This document shows, piece by piece, positions 48,473 to 57,367 of a stretch of DNA of 64,000 nt; positions within the stretch are counted from its first letter, which is position 1; every line of letters starts with the position of its first letter. The notes under the pieces are model-generated. The model was not told the DNA's origin, searched no databases, and saw only the letters and a program-made list of their open reading frames with translations. Source of the stretch: Acinetobacter junii CIP 64.5 (GTDB lineage: Bacteria > Pseudomonadota > Gammaproteobacteria > Pseudomonadales > Moraxellaceae); NCBI RefSeq assembly GCF_000368765.1, contig NZ_KB849655.1, positions 1,528,127 to 1,592,126 of the forward strand, written 5' to 3'. The position numbers and the translations under genes are program-made.

Positions 48473-48548
48473 GTCCCTATCGTCTAGAGGCCTAGGACAT
48501 CGCCCTTTCACGGCGGTAACCGGGGTTCGAATCCCCGTAGGGACGCCA
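48473..48548 (+). tRNA. tRNA-Glu (anticodon TTC), copy 3
   Basis: 76 bases with CCA encoded, identical to the other two copies. It is 37 bases after copy 2 and probably co-transcribed. Its downstream flank AAATTCT is shared with copy 1. Confidence 0.96.
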
Positions 48549-48554
48549 AATTCT

Positions 48555-48585
48555 AAAAAGCCACTGCATCGACAGTGGCTTTTTT
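48555..48585. terminator. Bidirectional terminator after tRNA-Glu copy 3
   Basis: AAAAAGCCACTG, a six-base loop, then CAGTGGCTTTTTT. It serves the tRNAs on the plus strand and the convergent gene at 48587 on the minus strand. Confidence 0.88.
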
Positions 48586-48586
48586 C

Positions 48587-49519
48587 TTATTCGCTTCCAA
48601 TCCCAACTTGTACTTCTAAACGACCTGATTGTACACGCAAGCCTCGAATCTCGAATTGATCTACTAATTGCTGAACCAACTCTCGACTTTCTTGCAAAAT
48701 GTTTAATCCCGGCAAAATACTAAAGTCAGTCAAACTCAATAATTTATCGACCATCCATGAACGATTATTAATGAAATCAATAAATCCAGCTTCTTCAAGG
48801 TCGATATACCACAAGCGATGCCCCTCTTTTTGAATACCAGGTATATCGCGAACCAAGTGATTAATCAGAAATGGAATCGGTAAGGAGTTAATCAGCTCAA
48901 AACTCACGTTGCCGACACGACGTGTTGCCCAATTCGTTAAAGTTCCAGCATGGCGAACTTGTAAATCAAGATGCTCATCGACCTGACGCAAGCGTAAATA
49001 TTTTTCTTGTCCTATCCGACACTCTAAAACATTGAATTCAAGCGACAGACGATACAAAAAACGACGATAGTGCCCATCCAATTCGATATGAAAACGATCA
49101 TTACCACATTCGATTTTGATATCGTCGATTTCTGTACGGTCAATGCGTTTACGAATTTGATTATTGAGCAACATTTCAGGTAAATAAAGCGTTAAGCTAC
49201 TTTTGCCTAAAGATGCTCTAGCCATGGCCAATGCAACCTGACGAGCAGCTTCACTGGTTTCCGAAACCATGTCTCGCACAGTATTGCGTACACCTTCCAC
49301 ACCACGTTTCGTATGATGTGTAACATGATCCAATGCATCTAATGCCGCATCCGCCACACCTGCGATATTTCGCGAGGTGTCACTAGCAAATTCAACTGCA
49401 TCTTGTGCATGTTGTAATGTCTTATTGATTAGCCGACGTGATAAAGATGGTTTCGCAGTCACTTCATTGTCTGCAGGCATAGTATCAAACATCGCCTTTT
49501 TATCATCTTGTCGATTCAA
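48587..49519 (-). CDS. Conserved-looking hypothetical protein, unknown function
   Basis: 310 aa. No family recognised. The first 110 residues are helical and rich in Ala, Asp and Ser (HAQDAVEFASDTSRNIAGVADAALDAL, EGVRNTVRDMVSETSEAARQVALAMAR), in the style of amphipathic or LEA-like repeats. The rest is a mixed alpha/beta region with a charged FHIELDGHYRRFLYRLSLEFNVLECRIGQEKYLRLRQ strand-rich part. No signal peptide or membrane helix. The reading frame shows normal codon use and a terminator at its end, so it is a real gene. Confidence 0.7.
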   Translation of the reverse strand: MNRQDDKKAMFDTMPADNEVTAKPSLSRRLINKTLQHAQDAVEFASDTSRNIAGVADAALDALDHVTHHTKRGVEGVRNTVRDMVSETSEAARQVALAMARASLGKSSLTLYLPEMLLNNQIRKRIDRTEIDDIKIECGNDRFHIELDGHYRRFLYRLSLEFNVLECRIGQEKYLRLRQVDEHLDLQVRHAGTLTNWATRRVGNVSFELINSLPIPFLINHLVRDIPGIQKEGHRLWYIDLEEAGFIDFINNRSWMVDKLLSLTDFSILPGLNILQESRELVQQLVDQFEIRGLRVQSGRLEVQVGIGSE

Positions 49520-49694
49520 GATGCTCTCCCTCTTCCCTTTTTACTGGCTCAATACAAATGAGCTGCGATCTGCTTTCTGAACTTATTAGACGTTTTTAAG
49601 TAGATTAGCATGCTATCTAGAGCAATTTGCGTATTTTTGTTGCACAGAAATAAATAATCCTGATCAACATTTAGCTCTAGATGGCGTCTAAATT

Positions 49695-51317
49695 CTACTC
49701 CTCATCTTTATGAACGATATTCAATTCATCCTGATCGATCTGCTGTTTCTGCTGCTCCAATAAAGCCTTATATTGTGCAAGCTCCTGTTGTATCGTGGCT
49801 ATTTTGCTTGGAATGTCGTTATCGCTAAATGATCGACTTGCTCTTAAAGCAACCCATGCCGCTTGTAAGTTTTCAAAATCATTTGTTTTCTCAAGCTTTG
49901 CTTGCATCCATTCCATCAATCTTTGTGCTCGACTCTGTCGCTCAAATTGGTAAGCAAACAGCGCACTCCACAAAGCTTGCTCAGTCGGTTGTTTCAACAA
50001 TGTTTTTTGTATTTGCTCAAAGAGCTTCAATTGCTGATCACAATATACTGTGAGGATATGCTCATAAAACCAATGTGCAAATTGAGCCATCTCATCTACA
50101 ATTTTCTCACGTTGCACAAACAGCTGCTCTCGATCAGGATGTTGCTTATTCAAACGGAACTCACCGAAATATGCATTGGTCCCTTGATCTAAAATAAGTT
50201 GAATATCTGCTAAATCAAGCAGCTCTCCTAGACGACGTGTTGAAGAAGCCAATTGTTCGAGCAGCTGTAGTCGAGAGAAAGAATCAGATAATGTCCCGAT
50301 TGATGCAGGATGAGCTTCCATCTCTAACCAAAATTTAGTCAATAATCCTGCATCATGATTTAAATAGTGCTGAAACTGCTCTTCTCCAATCCATCGTCTA
50401 AAAGATTGTTGCAGCGTAGCAGTCCGCTCTAAACTCATTATCATTTGATCTGTACTGAGCAGTTGGGGTGCACTGGCTATCACATCTTTACTCAAAGGAA
50501 TATTTAAGTCTTTTGCTCCAAAAATTCCTCCTAAAGTTTTACCCAATGAGTTTAAACCACGCCCAACATCTGCAAATACACTGGTTTCTGCACTTCGTGA
50601 TTCCAAGAACGCAGATGGTAGTAACTTCGAAATTGATTGGTCTAATATTTTGTTGTAACTCTTTTGATCTATTGGCTTTTCAAATCGACACAACAAATCA
50701 ATCGCATGCTCAACATCGCTAATACCTTTTTTGTACTCAGACTGGTTTCGATGAACGAGACACTCGATGTAACTATAAAAAGCAACTTCATTACGTTGTG
50801 TTGATTGTTGTGCTGCCCATTCATACAATTCGATCGCCTTTGAATATTCGGCGGCTCCAGCATATGATTTAGCTAATGCTGTAGCGTGCTGAACTGTAGG
50901 ATATTGCTGGTAAAAATACCTCAACAAATCCAATTTTGGCTGTTGATCCAAACATAGATCCAATTGCCTTAAATAATGATTAATTTGTTGCTGATTAGGT
51001 TCAGTTACTAAAAAATTAAGCTGATACTCTAGACATTGTTCATACCAAGCATGCTTTCGGGCATGAAATTCATAGGCAGGGATAAATTCGTTCTCGATCA
51101 ACTGAATGAGTTGACGTGTATACAGGATATCTTCCTCAGTCTCTGAATGAAACTTCCATTGCTTGGGCAAAGACATCTTAAATAAGCGCAGCAAAAAGTT
51201 AGCACTCAGATCTGGACTCTCCATACTCACCAACATCAATTTATCTTGAGAGGAAAGATGCTCTTTACCTTTTTGAATGCGTGATAAACGTAATTTTAGA
51301 ATTTTAATCGGTAACAT
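49695..51317 (-). CDS. Hypothetical protein with TPR-like helical region
   Basis: 540 aa, predicted all-helical. Residues about 150-185 (TALAKSYAGAAEYSKAIELYEWAAQQ) read like a TPR repeat. The remainder is Gln/Leu-rich, with a coiled coil at the end (IATIQQELAQYKALLEQQKQQIDQDELNIV). No signal peptide or catalytic motif. The start codon is an ATG with only a weak site upstream. It shares orientation with the gene at 48587, 175 bases away, and may be functionally linked; nothing more can be said. Confidence 0.65.
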   Translation of the reverse strand: MLPIKILKLRLSRIQKGKEHLSSQDKLMLVSMESPDLSANFLLRLFKMSLPKQWKFHSETEEDILYTRQLIQLIENEFIPAYEFHARKHAWYEQCLEYQLNFLVTEPNQQQINHYLRQLDLCLDQQPKLDLLRYFYQQYPTVQHATALAKSYAGAAEYSKAIELYEWAAQQSTQRNEVAFYSYIECLVHRNQSEYKKGISDVEHAIDLLCRFEKPIDQKSYNKILDQSISKLLPSAFLESRSAETSVFADVGRGLNSLGKTLGGIFGAKDLNIPLSKDVIASAPQLLSTDQMIMSLERTATLQQSFRRWIGEEQFQHYLNHDAGLLTKFWLEMEAHPASIGTLSDSFSRLQLLEQLASSTRRLGELLDLADIQLILDQGTNAYFGEFRLNKQHPDREQLFVQREKIVDEMAQFAHWFYEHILTVYCDQQLKLFEQIQKTLLKQPTEQALWSALFAYQFERQSRAQRLMEWMQAKLEKTNDFENLQAAWVALRASRSFSDNDIPSKIATIQQELAQYKALLEQQKQQIDQDELNIVHKDEE

Positions 51318-51549
51318 ACGTATTCTTCGAATAACTATTCAGTAACTCTTCAACTCAAATTAGCATGGCTGAATACTGCTTAGCGAATAGCTTTAGACGA
51401 AGTGCAAAATATATCAATCTAATTATCCAAACTGCTCTAGAATTGGCATACCTACAACTGAATCAGTAAATAAAACAATTCCATAGCCACAACATTTTAG
51501 CTTTTTCACAATTTTCGCTAAAATAAGCAAAACCCTATAGGATAAATCT

Positions 51550-51888
51550 ATGCAATACCGTTGCCCTAAATGTCAAAGCGTGAAAATTATGCCTGTCAGT
51601 CAGGGTGCAAATAGCCCTCGTCCCAATGTACCTAAAAGCTTAGTACTATTAGTCCCTGCGATCTTTATTTTACTGATCCTTGTCTTAATTAGTATTGGGA
51701 TGTGGATTTTTGGAAATGGTGCAGGACAAGGCTTACAAATTGCGACAGTTGCTGTATTTGCTGTGTGTGTAATTGCAGGTGTTCTATTTTGGCGTGATCT
51801 TCCAGATTTTAAAATTTCAATGCAAGCCTTTATGCAAGCGCAAAAGCATTGGAAATGTCGTGATTGTAACCACGAATGGCAGAATTAA
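51550..51888 (+). CDS. Small membrane protein with zinc-ribbon ends
   Basis: 112 aa. It starts with MQYRCPKCQSVKIMPV and ends with HWKCRDCNHEWQN, so CPKC and CRDC lie at the two ends and could form one split zinc ribbon. Between them are two membrane helices (about residues 33-53 and 64-80). AGGA lies about eight bases before the ATG. Next to the metal-efflux gene czcD, but convergent with it; no function is known. Confidence 0.7.
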   Translation: MQYRCPKCQSVKIMPVSQGANSPRPNVPKSLVLLVPAIFILLILVLISIGMWIFGNGAGQGLQIATVAVFAVCVIAGVLFWRDLPDFKISMQAFMQAQKHWKCRDCNHEWQN

Positions 51889-51905
51889 TTTAAAAAATAG
51901 AAAAG

Positions 51906-51932
51906 TTCACATCAGCTCAATGCTGATGTGAA
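51906..51932. terminator. Terminator between the zinc-ribbon gene and czcD
   Basis: TTCACATCAGC and GCTGATGTGAA form an 11-bp stem. On the minus strand it is followed by CTTTTCTATTTTTT. The czcD stop codon lies inside the stem. Confidence 0.7.
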
Positions 51933-52852
51933 TGTTCTTGTTCGGCATGTTGATGCGTATGCTGGCAGTTCATTTCAGCATCATCTTCAATTTGTAATGT
52001 CACCTCAGCTATACCATGTTCATGTGCCAACATTTCAGTTGCAGCTTGATGTAATTGCTTACGATCAGCATTTGGTGCAAATAAATGTACGGTCAGATGA
52101 ATATTCTTTGAGGTAATCGCCCAAACCTTAAGTTGATGAATACTCTCAACACCCTGTAACGCCAATAAGTCGTTACGCAGTTTTTCAATATCCACTTCTT
52201 CAGGTACACCTTCAAGGAGAATATTGATACTTTGACGAAGCAAAATCCAAGTTCTTGGTAACACCCAAAACCCAATTGCAACGGCAATAATCGTATCAAC
52301 CCAATACCAATTGGTGTAGTAAATAATGACCGCACCAATGATCACACCAACTGAGCCAAGTGCATCACTTAACACTTCCAAATAAGCGCCTTTCATATTC
52401 AAACTTTCGGCTGCACTCGACATCAAAATCTTCATGGAAATAAGATTAATGACAAGACCCAAAGACGCAACGATAAGCATGCCTACACTCTGAATCTCAG
52501 GAGGTTGTGTAAATCGTTGATAAGCTTCGTAAAGGATATAGATTGCAACAAAAAATAGCATGGAAGCATTAAATAACGCCGCCAAGATTTCAAAACGCTG
52601 ATAACCAAATGTGCGTTTATTATCTGCTGGACGTTTAGCGATTTTAATCGCAGCCAAAGCAATCGCGAGTGCTGCCGCATCAGTAAACATATGCGCTGCA
52701 TCGGACAGCAATGCCAAACTTTGTGTAATTAAACCCGCAATAACTTCGACGATTAAAAATGTTGTTGTCAGCACCAACGCAATCGTCAATTTTTTTGCGT
52801 TGCCTTCAGTAACTACAGCATGACTATGATCATGCCCTTGATGTCCACTCAT
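51917..52852 (-). CDS. czcD: Cation diffusion facilitator CzcD (Zn/Co/Cd efflux)
   Basis: 311 aa CDF transporter with six membrane helices. A His-rich start (MSGHQGHDHSHA) and a His-rich end (CQHTHQHAEQEHSHQH) probably bind metal. Transport-site residues lie in AALLSDAAHMFTDAAAL-type helix II (LLSDAAHMFTDAAA) and helix V (LSDALGSVGV). The C-terminal domain (about residues 205-290) is the ferredoxin-like cytosolic dimer domain. It is downstream of czcA, 126 bases away in the same direction, with two hairpins between. Confidence 0.93.
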   Translation of the reverse strand: MSGHQGHDHSHAVVTEGNAKKLTIALVLTTTFLIVEVIAGLITQSLALLSDAAHMFTDAAALAIALAAIKIAKRPADNKRTFGYQRFEILAALFNASMLFFVAIYILYEAYQRFTQPPEIQSVGMLIVASLGLVINLISMKILMSSAAESLNMKGAYLEVLSDALGSVGVIIGAVIIYYTNWYWVDTIIAVAIGFWVLPRTWILLRQSINILLEGVPEEVDIEKLRNDLLALQGVESIHQLKVWAITSKNIHLTVHLFAPNADRKQLHQAATEMLAHEHGIAEVTLQIEDDAEMNCQHTHQHAEQEHSHQH

Positions 52853-52876
52853 GTTGGACTCCTTATCATTATTAGC

Positions 52877-52927
52877 GTAAAACCCAATGAGTTTTACAAG
52901 TCAGCCAAAGTTGAAATGCTTTGGCTG
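52877..52927 (-). repeat. Two hairpins between czcA and czcD
   Basis: CAGCCAAAG/CTTTGGCTG (52902-52927, 9-bp stem) and GTAAAAC/GTTTTAC (52877-52897, 7-bp stem). No T run follows, so they may attenuate or stabilise mRNA between czcA and czcD. Confidence 0.45.
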
Positions 52928-52978
52928 GTTTAGTTTCTTCTTAATAAAATGCTTTACTAAGAAGATAACATAAATAGA

Positions 52979-55900
52979 TTAAATGGTGCTTTCCTGACTT
53001 TTGCTGGATTTCGTCTCATTCATCCAACGATAAACGATTGGTAAAATGAGCAAGGTCAGTAAAGTTGATGAAATAATCCCACCAATCACCACAGTTGCTA
53101 AAGGACGTTGCACCTCTGCACCAGTACCAGTCGCAATTGCCATTGGAATAAAGCCAAGCGAAGCAACAAAAGCCGTCATTAATACAGGACGTAATCTTAA
53201 GATTGCTCCCTGCCATGTGGCTTTATGCACATCAAACTGCTCACGAAGTTCTTTAATAAAACTCAGCATCACAAGACCATTCAATACAGCGACACCTGAC
53301 AGTGCGATGAATCCCACACCTGCCGACATTGACAGTGGAATATCTCGAAGCCAAAGTGCAACCAAACCACCAGACAATGCGAATGGCACGCCGCTAAAGA
53401 CCAATAAACTTTCTTTAAAGTTATGGAACACAGCCATCAATAAAACAAAGATGGTAATTAACGCGAGTGGAATCACGATCTGCATACGTGCTGCAGCAGA
53501 AGCCAAATTCTCAAACTGCCCACCATATTCCAACCAATATCCCGCAGGCAAAGGTTGTTGTTTAAGGGTTGCTTGTAACTCTTGGACAAATGAACCCAAA
53601 TCACGCCCTTCCACATTGGCAGTCACAATGACACGACGTTTACCATTTTCACGTCCGACCTGATTCATACCTGAAATGGTTTCCACCTTGGCAATATCTT
53701 GCAACTGGATCAAACCACCATTAGGCAATTGGATAGGTAGTTGAGCTAGGCTTTGTGCTGTACGTTGACTATCAGGTAAACGGATTTCAAAATCAAAACG
53801 GCGGTCACCTTGTAAAATCTGACCGACATTCTGACCACCGACACTCGCTGCAACAACATCTTGAATCGATTTCACAGATAAGCCATATTGCGCTGCAAGT
53901 GCATGATTGATATCTACATTTAACACAGGTAAACCACTGGTTTGTTCAACTTTGACCGCTGTTGCACCTGAGATCTTTTGTACTTTCTGAGCAATTGCTT
54001 GTGCTTGTGTATTGAGCACCTCCATATCATCGCCAAAAACTTTGATACCGACATCACTCCGTACACCCGAAATCAACTCATTAAAGCGAAGCTCAATCGG
54101 TTGTGAAAACTCACTGTTGTTGCCTGGAATATTTTCCAGAAATGCCTGCATCCGTGTCCGTAACTCATCAATAGTTTCCTTTGGATTTTCCCACTGATCT
54201 CGTGGTTTTAATAAAATCACCGCATCGGAAATATTGGGTGGCATTACGTCCGTTGCAACTTCAGCCGTACCTGTTCGAGCAAAAACAGCTTTAACTTCTG
54301 AGAAATTCTTTAAGATTAGTTTTTCAGTGTTCTCCTGCATTCTTAAAGACTGTTCCAAACCTGTGCTTGGAGAGCGCATTTGCTGTAAAGCAAAATCCCC
54401 TTCACTCAATTGTGGTGCAAACTCACTACCAATTTGCGTGGTCAATACACCAGTCAAAACTAAAATACTCACCGCTAAAGTCACAACCACCATCTTAAAT
54501 TGATATGCCCAATCTAAGATTTGTTGATATTTTCTTTTCAGCGCTTGCATCCAACGAGATTCTTTTTCTTTCACCTCACCTGTAATAAATAACGCCACAG
54601 CCGCTGGAACAAAAGTCACCGATAAGATCATGGCACCAAGCAATGCCATCACCACGGTCATCGCCATTGGATGGAACATTTTTGCTTCTACACCTGTTAG
54701 TGCAAAAATCGGCAAGTACACAACAATAATAATCGCCTGTCCAAACAGTAACGGCTTACGTGCTTGTTTTGCTGCAAGGAATACTTCTTTAAAGCGCTCG
54801 CGACGTGTTAATAATCGACCTGCATGATGTTGTGCTTCTGCGAGCCGTCGAATACAGTTTTCGACAATCACCACTGCACCATCGACAATAATCCCGAAGT
54901 CCAATGCGCCTAGACTCATCAAATTGGCACTAATATTTTGCTCAGCCATTCCTGTTAAGGTAAACAACATCGAAAGCGGAATGACACAGGCCGTAATTAA
55001 AGCCGCACGGAAATTACCTAAGAACACAAAGAGAATCACGATGACGAGGATCGCACCCTCAACTAAGTTCTTTTGAACAGTTTTAATGGCTTTATTTACT
55101 AAACTAGTACGATCATAAACCGTTTCAATTTCAACCCCTTTCGGCAAAGTCGACTGAATTTCTTGGATTTTTGCATCTACCGCTTGGGCAACAGTACGAC
55201 TGTTTTCGCCCATCATCATCATGGCGATACCTAATACCGTTTCTTCGCCATTATAGGTTGCAGCACCCGTACGTAAATCATGCCCAATCGCAACCGTTGC
55301 AATATCGGCTACACGTATGGGTAAACCATTTTTGACACTTACGGTAATATTTTGGATATCTTCAACAGTGCTCAACATGCCTGGAACACGGACAGTAAGC
55401 TGCTGACCATTTTCCTCAATAAATCCCGCACCACGGTTTTCATTATTTTCCTGTAGAGCTGTTTGAAACTCTGTCAGTGAAATTTGAAGCTGCTGCAAAC
55501 GTTTTAAATCAGGAGAAACGATATAGGTTTTGTTATAACCGCCAATACTATTGATTTCAGCAACACCTTTCACTCGCTGCAATTGCGGACGCACAATCCA
55601 GTCTTGGATCTCGCGCAAATCCATAGCAGTATATGGCGTACCATCTTCTTTTTTGGCATCAGGTTTAGCTTTAATCACCCACTGGTAAATTTCGCCCAAG
55701 CCCGTAGAAACAGGTGACATGAGTGGATCAACTGCATCTGGCAACTGCCCATCGGCTTCTTGCAAACGTTGATTAATTAACTGTCTCGCCCAGTAAATAT
55801 CAGTGCCATCTTTGAAAATAATAGTGACTTGCGATAAACCATAACGTGATATTGAACGAGTTTGCTCTAAGTTTGGAATCCCTGCCATGGCGGTTTCAAT

Positions 55901-56143
55901 CGGATAAGTAATCCGCTGTTCGACTTCGAGAGCTGTATAACCATTGGCTTGGGTATTAATTTGCACTTGGGTATTGGTAATATCTGGCACTGCATCAATC
56001 GGCAGTTTTTGATAACTCCATATCCCAACCGCAATCCACGTCATCACAAACAACATGACCCAAATCGCATTACGGATCGCAAATTGAATAATGCGATCAA
56101 ATAAGCCCTCTGGCTTCGGCAATTGAGAGGAATTAGTGTCCAT
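52979..56143 (-). CDS. czcA: Heavy-metal RND efflux pump CzcA
   Basis: 1054 aa from ATG 56143, which has a strong AAAGGAGAGG site; the frame opens earlier at 56164. The HME-RND family exports Co, Zn and Cd from the periplasm or cytoplasm across the outer membrane with CzcB and CzcC. The proton-relay helix has LGALDFGIIVDGAVVIVENC. A signature in the first helix is AIWVMLFVMTWIAVGIWSYQKLPIDAVPDITNTQVQI. Its start overlaps czcB by 11 bases, so the two are coupled. Confidence 0.95.
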   Translation of the reverse strand: MDTNSSQLPKPEGLFDRIIQFAIRNAIWVMLFVMTWIAVGIWSYQKLPIDAVPDITNTQVQINTQANGYTALEVEQRITYPIETAMAGIPNLEQTRSISRYGLSQVTIIFKDGTDIYWARQLINQRLQEADGQLPDAVDPLMSPVSTGLGEIYQWVIKAKPDAKKEDGTPYTAMDLREIQDWIVRPQLQRVKGVAEINSIGGYNKTYIVSPDLKRLQQLQISLTEFQTALQENNENRGAGFIEENGQQLTVRVPGMLSTVEDIQNITVSVKNGLPIRVADIATVAIGHDLRTGAATYNGEETVLGIAMMMMGENSRTVAQAVDAKIQEIQSTLPKGVEIETVYDRTSLVNKAIKTVQKNLVEGAILVIVILFVFLGNFRAALITACVIPLSMLFTLTGMAEQNISANLMSLGALDFGIIVDGAVVIVENCIRRLAEAQHHAGRLLTRRERFKEVFLAAKQARKPLLFGQAIIIVVYLPIFALTGVEAKMFHPMAMTVVMALLGAMILSVTFVPAAVALFITGEVKEKESRWMQALKRKYQQILDWAYQFKMVVVTLAVSILVLTGVLTTQIGSEFAPQLSEGDFALQQMRSPSTGLEQSLRMQENTEKLILKNFSEVKAVFARTGTAEVATDVMPPNISDAVILLKPRDQWENPKETIDELRTRMQAFLENIPGNNSEFSQPIELRFNELISGVRSDVGIKVFGDDMEVLNTQAQAIAQKVQKISGATAVKVEQTSGLPVLNVDINHALAAQYGLSVKSIQDVVAASVGGQNVGQILQGDRRFDFEIRLPDSQRTAQSLAQLPIQLPNGGLIQLQDIAKVETISGMNQVGRENGKRRVIVTANVEGRDLGSFVQELQATLKQQPLPAGYWLEYGGQFENLASAAARMQIVIPLALITIFVLLMAVFHNFKESLLVFSGVPFALSGGLVALWLRDIPLSMSAGVGFIALSGVAVLNGLVMLSFIKELREQFDVHKATWQGAILRLRPVLMTAFVASLGFIPMAIATGTGAEVQRPLATVVIGGIISSTLLTLLILPIVYRWMNETKSSKSQESTI

Positions 56144-57365
56144 GCGCAGCCTCTCCTTTCTCAAGCTCTGATTTCAGCAAGAAGCTTCCTTCAGCCACAT
56201 AAGATTGACCTGCTGTTAAACCTTGGGTAATTTCAACCCATTGTCCATCTTGGGTACGCTGTCCAACTTGCACAGGTACTGCAACAAAATCAAAGCCTTT
56301 GTTTTGATTTGCTTTTGCAACAAAAACGGTATCTTTACCTTCAACCTGTTGAATCGCCTGTGCACTGACGCGGATAGCCGACTGTTTTGAGCCTACTTGT
56401 AGCTCTACATTCACCATCAAATTTGGACGTAATTCGGCTGCATTTGACAATACTTTAGCACGTACTTGTAAACGCCCTGTTTGTGCATCGGCTTCAGTCG
56501 TAAGACTTTGCACTTGTGCGTTAAATTGATTGCCCGTTTGCAAAGATTTGAAGCGAATTTGTTGATTTGGCTGAACATTAACGTTCGCCACCGTTGGCAT
56601 AACAAATTCCAACCAAAGTTGATCGAGTTGATCAATAGTGAACAACTGATCTGCAAGTTGGACATTTTCCCCAATCACAATATCTTTATTACTGATCACA
56701 CCATTAATCGGTGCTGTTAGAGTGTAACGACCACTAGAATTCGAACCTGCACCAAAAGCTGTTAAACGTGAGCGAGCGGCTTGCACCTGAATTTGCGCTT
56801 GGCGATAAGCATTATAAGCACGCTGATAATCTTGTTTTGCAGAAATTCCCTGCGACCACAAACTGCGTTCACGTTCATAATCTTGTTTTGCCAAATCCAA
56901 ATTTGTCTGCGCAATTTGTAAATTGGCTTGTTGATCGACTAAATCGGGTACCAACAAATTTGCTAGAGCTTGACCACGTTTGACTTGCTGGCCCAATTCA
57001 ACATACACAGACTCCACTCGCCCTGCAAAACTCGGCGAAACGTGTGCTTGTCTATCCGTATTGACCATTATCTTTGCTGGAAAGGTCTGAACTTGATTGA
57101 CTGCACCCAAAGCAACTTGAGCAAGTTTGACGTTTTGCTGTTGCATTTGCTCATTGGTCAGAGTGAGTTTTTCCTCGTCTTCCGCCTGCTCTTTTTCACC
57201 TTCAGCACCTTCTTTTTCATTTTCTTGATGGGCATGCTCTTGCTCTGCATTCTCTGTGGTTTCAGCTTTTGAACCCCATAACACAGCTCCAGCAAGTATT
57301 CCTGTGACAACAATAATGATGCTAATCCAAACCCATTGAGAACGTGTCTTTAATGTGTTGCCCAT
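56133..57365 (-). CDS. czcB: Heavy-metal RND membrane-fusion protein CzcB
   Basis: 410 aa. One N-terminal membrane anchor (about residues 11-30) is followed by an acidic and His-containing linker (ENAEQEHAHQENEKEGAEGEKEQAEDEEKL), then the hairpin and barrel of a membrane-fusion protein (ASPSFAGRVESVYVELGQQVKRGQALANLLVP and the long helix). The acidic stretch could bind metal in the periplasm. Starts at ATG 57365 after AGGAG; czcC stops two bases earlier. Confidence 0.95.
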   Translation of the reverse strand: MGNTLKTRSQWVWISIIIVVTGILAGAVLWGSKAETTENAEQEHAHQENEKEGAEGEKEQAEDEEKLTLTNEQMQQQNVKLAQVALGAVNQVQTFPAKIMVNTDRQAHVSPSFAGRVESVYVELGQQVKRGQALANLLVPDLVDQQANLQIAQTNLDLAKQDYERERSLWSQGISAKQDYQRAYNAYRQAQIQVQAARSRLTAFGAGSNSSGRYTLTAPINGVISNKDIVIGENVQLADQLFTIDQLDQLWLEFVMPTVANVNVQPNQQIRFKSLQTGNQFNAQVQSLTTEADAQTGRLQVRAKVLSNAAELRPNLMVNVELQVGSKQSAIRVSAQAIQQVEGKDTVFVAKANQNKGFDFVAVPVQVGQRTQDGQWVEITQGLTAGQSYVAEGSFLLKSELEKGEAAHGH

Positions 57366-57367
57366 GT

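Noticed and set aside
53046..53663. 205-codon open frame on the plus strand
   Set aside because: It is antisense to czcA, a clear full-length RND pump. Long shadow frames are common opposite such genes.
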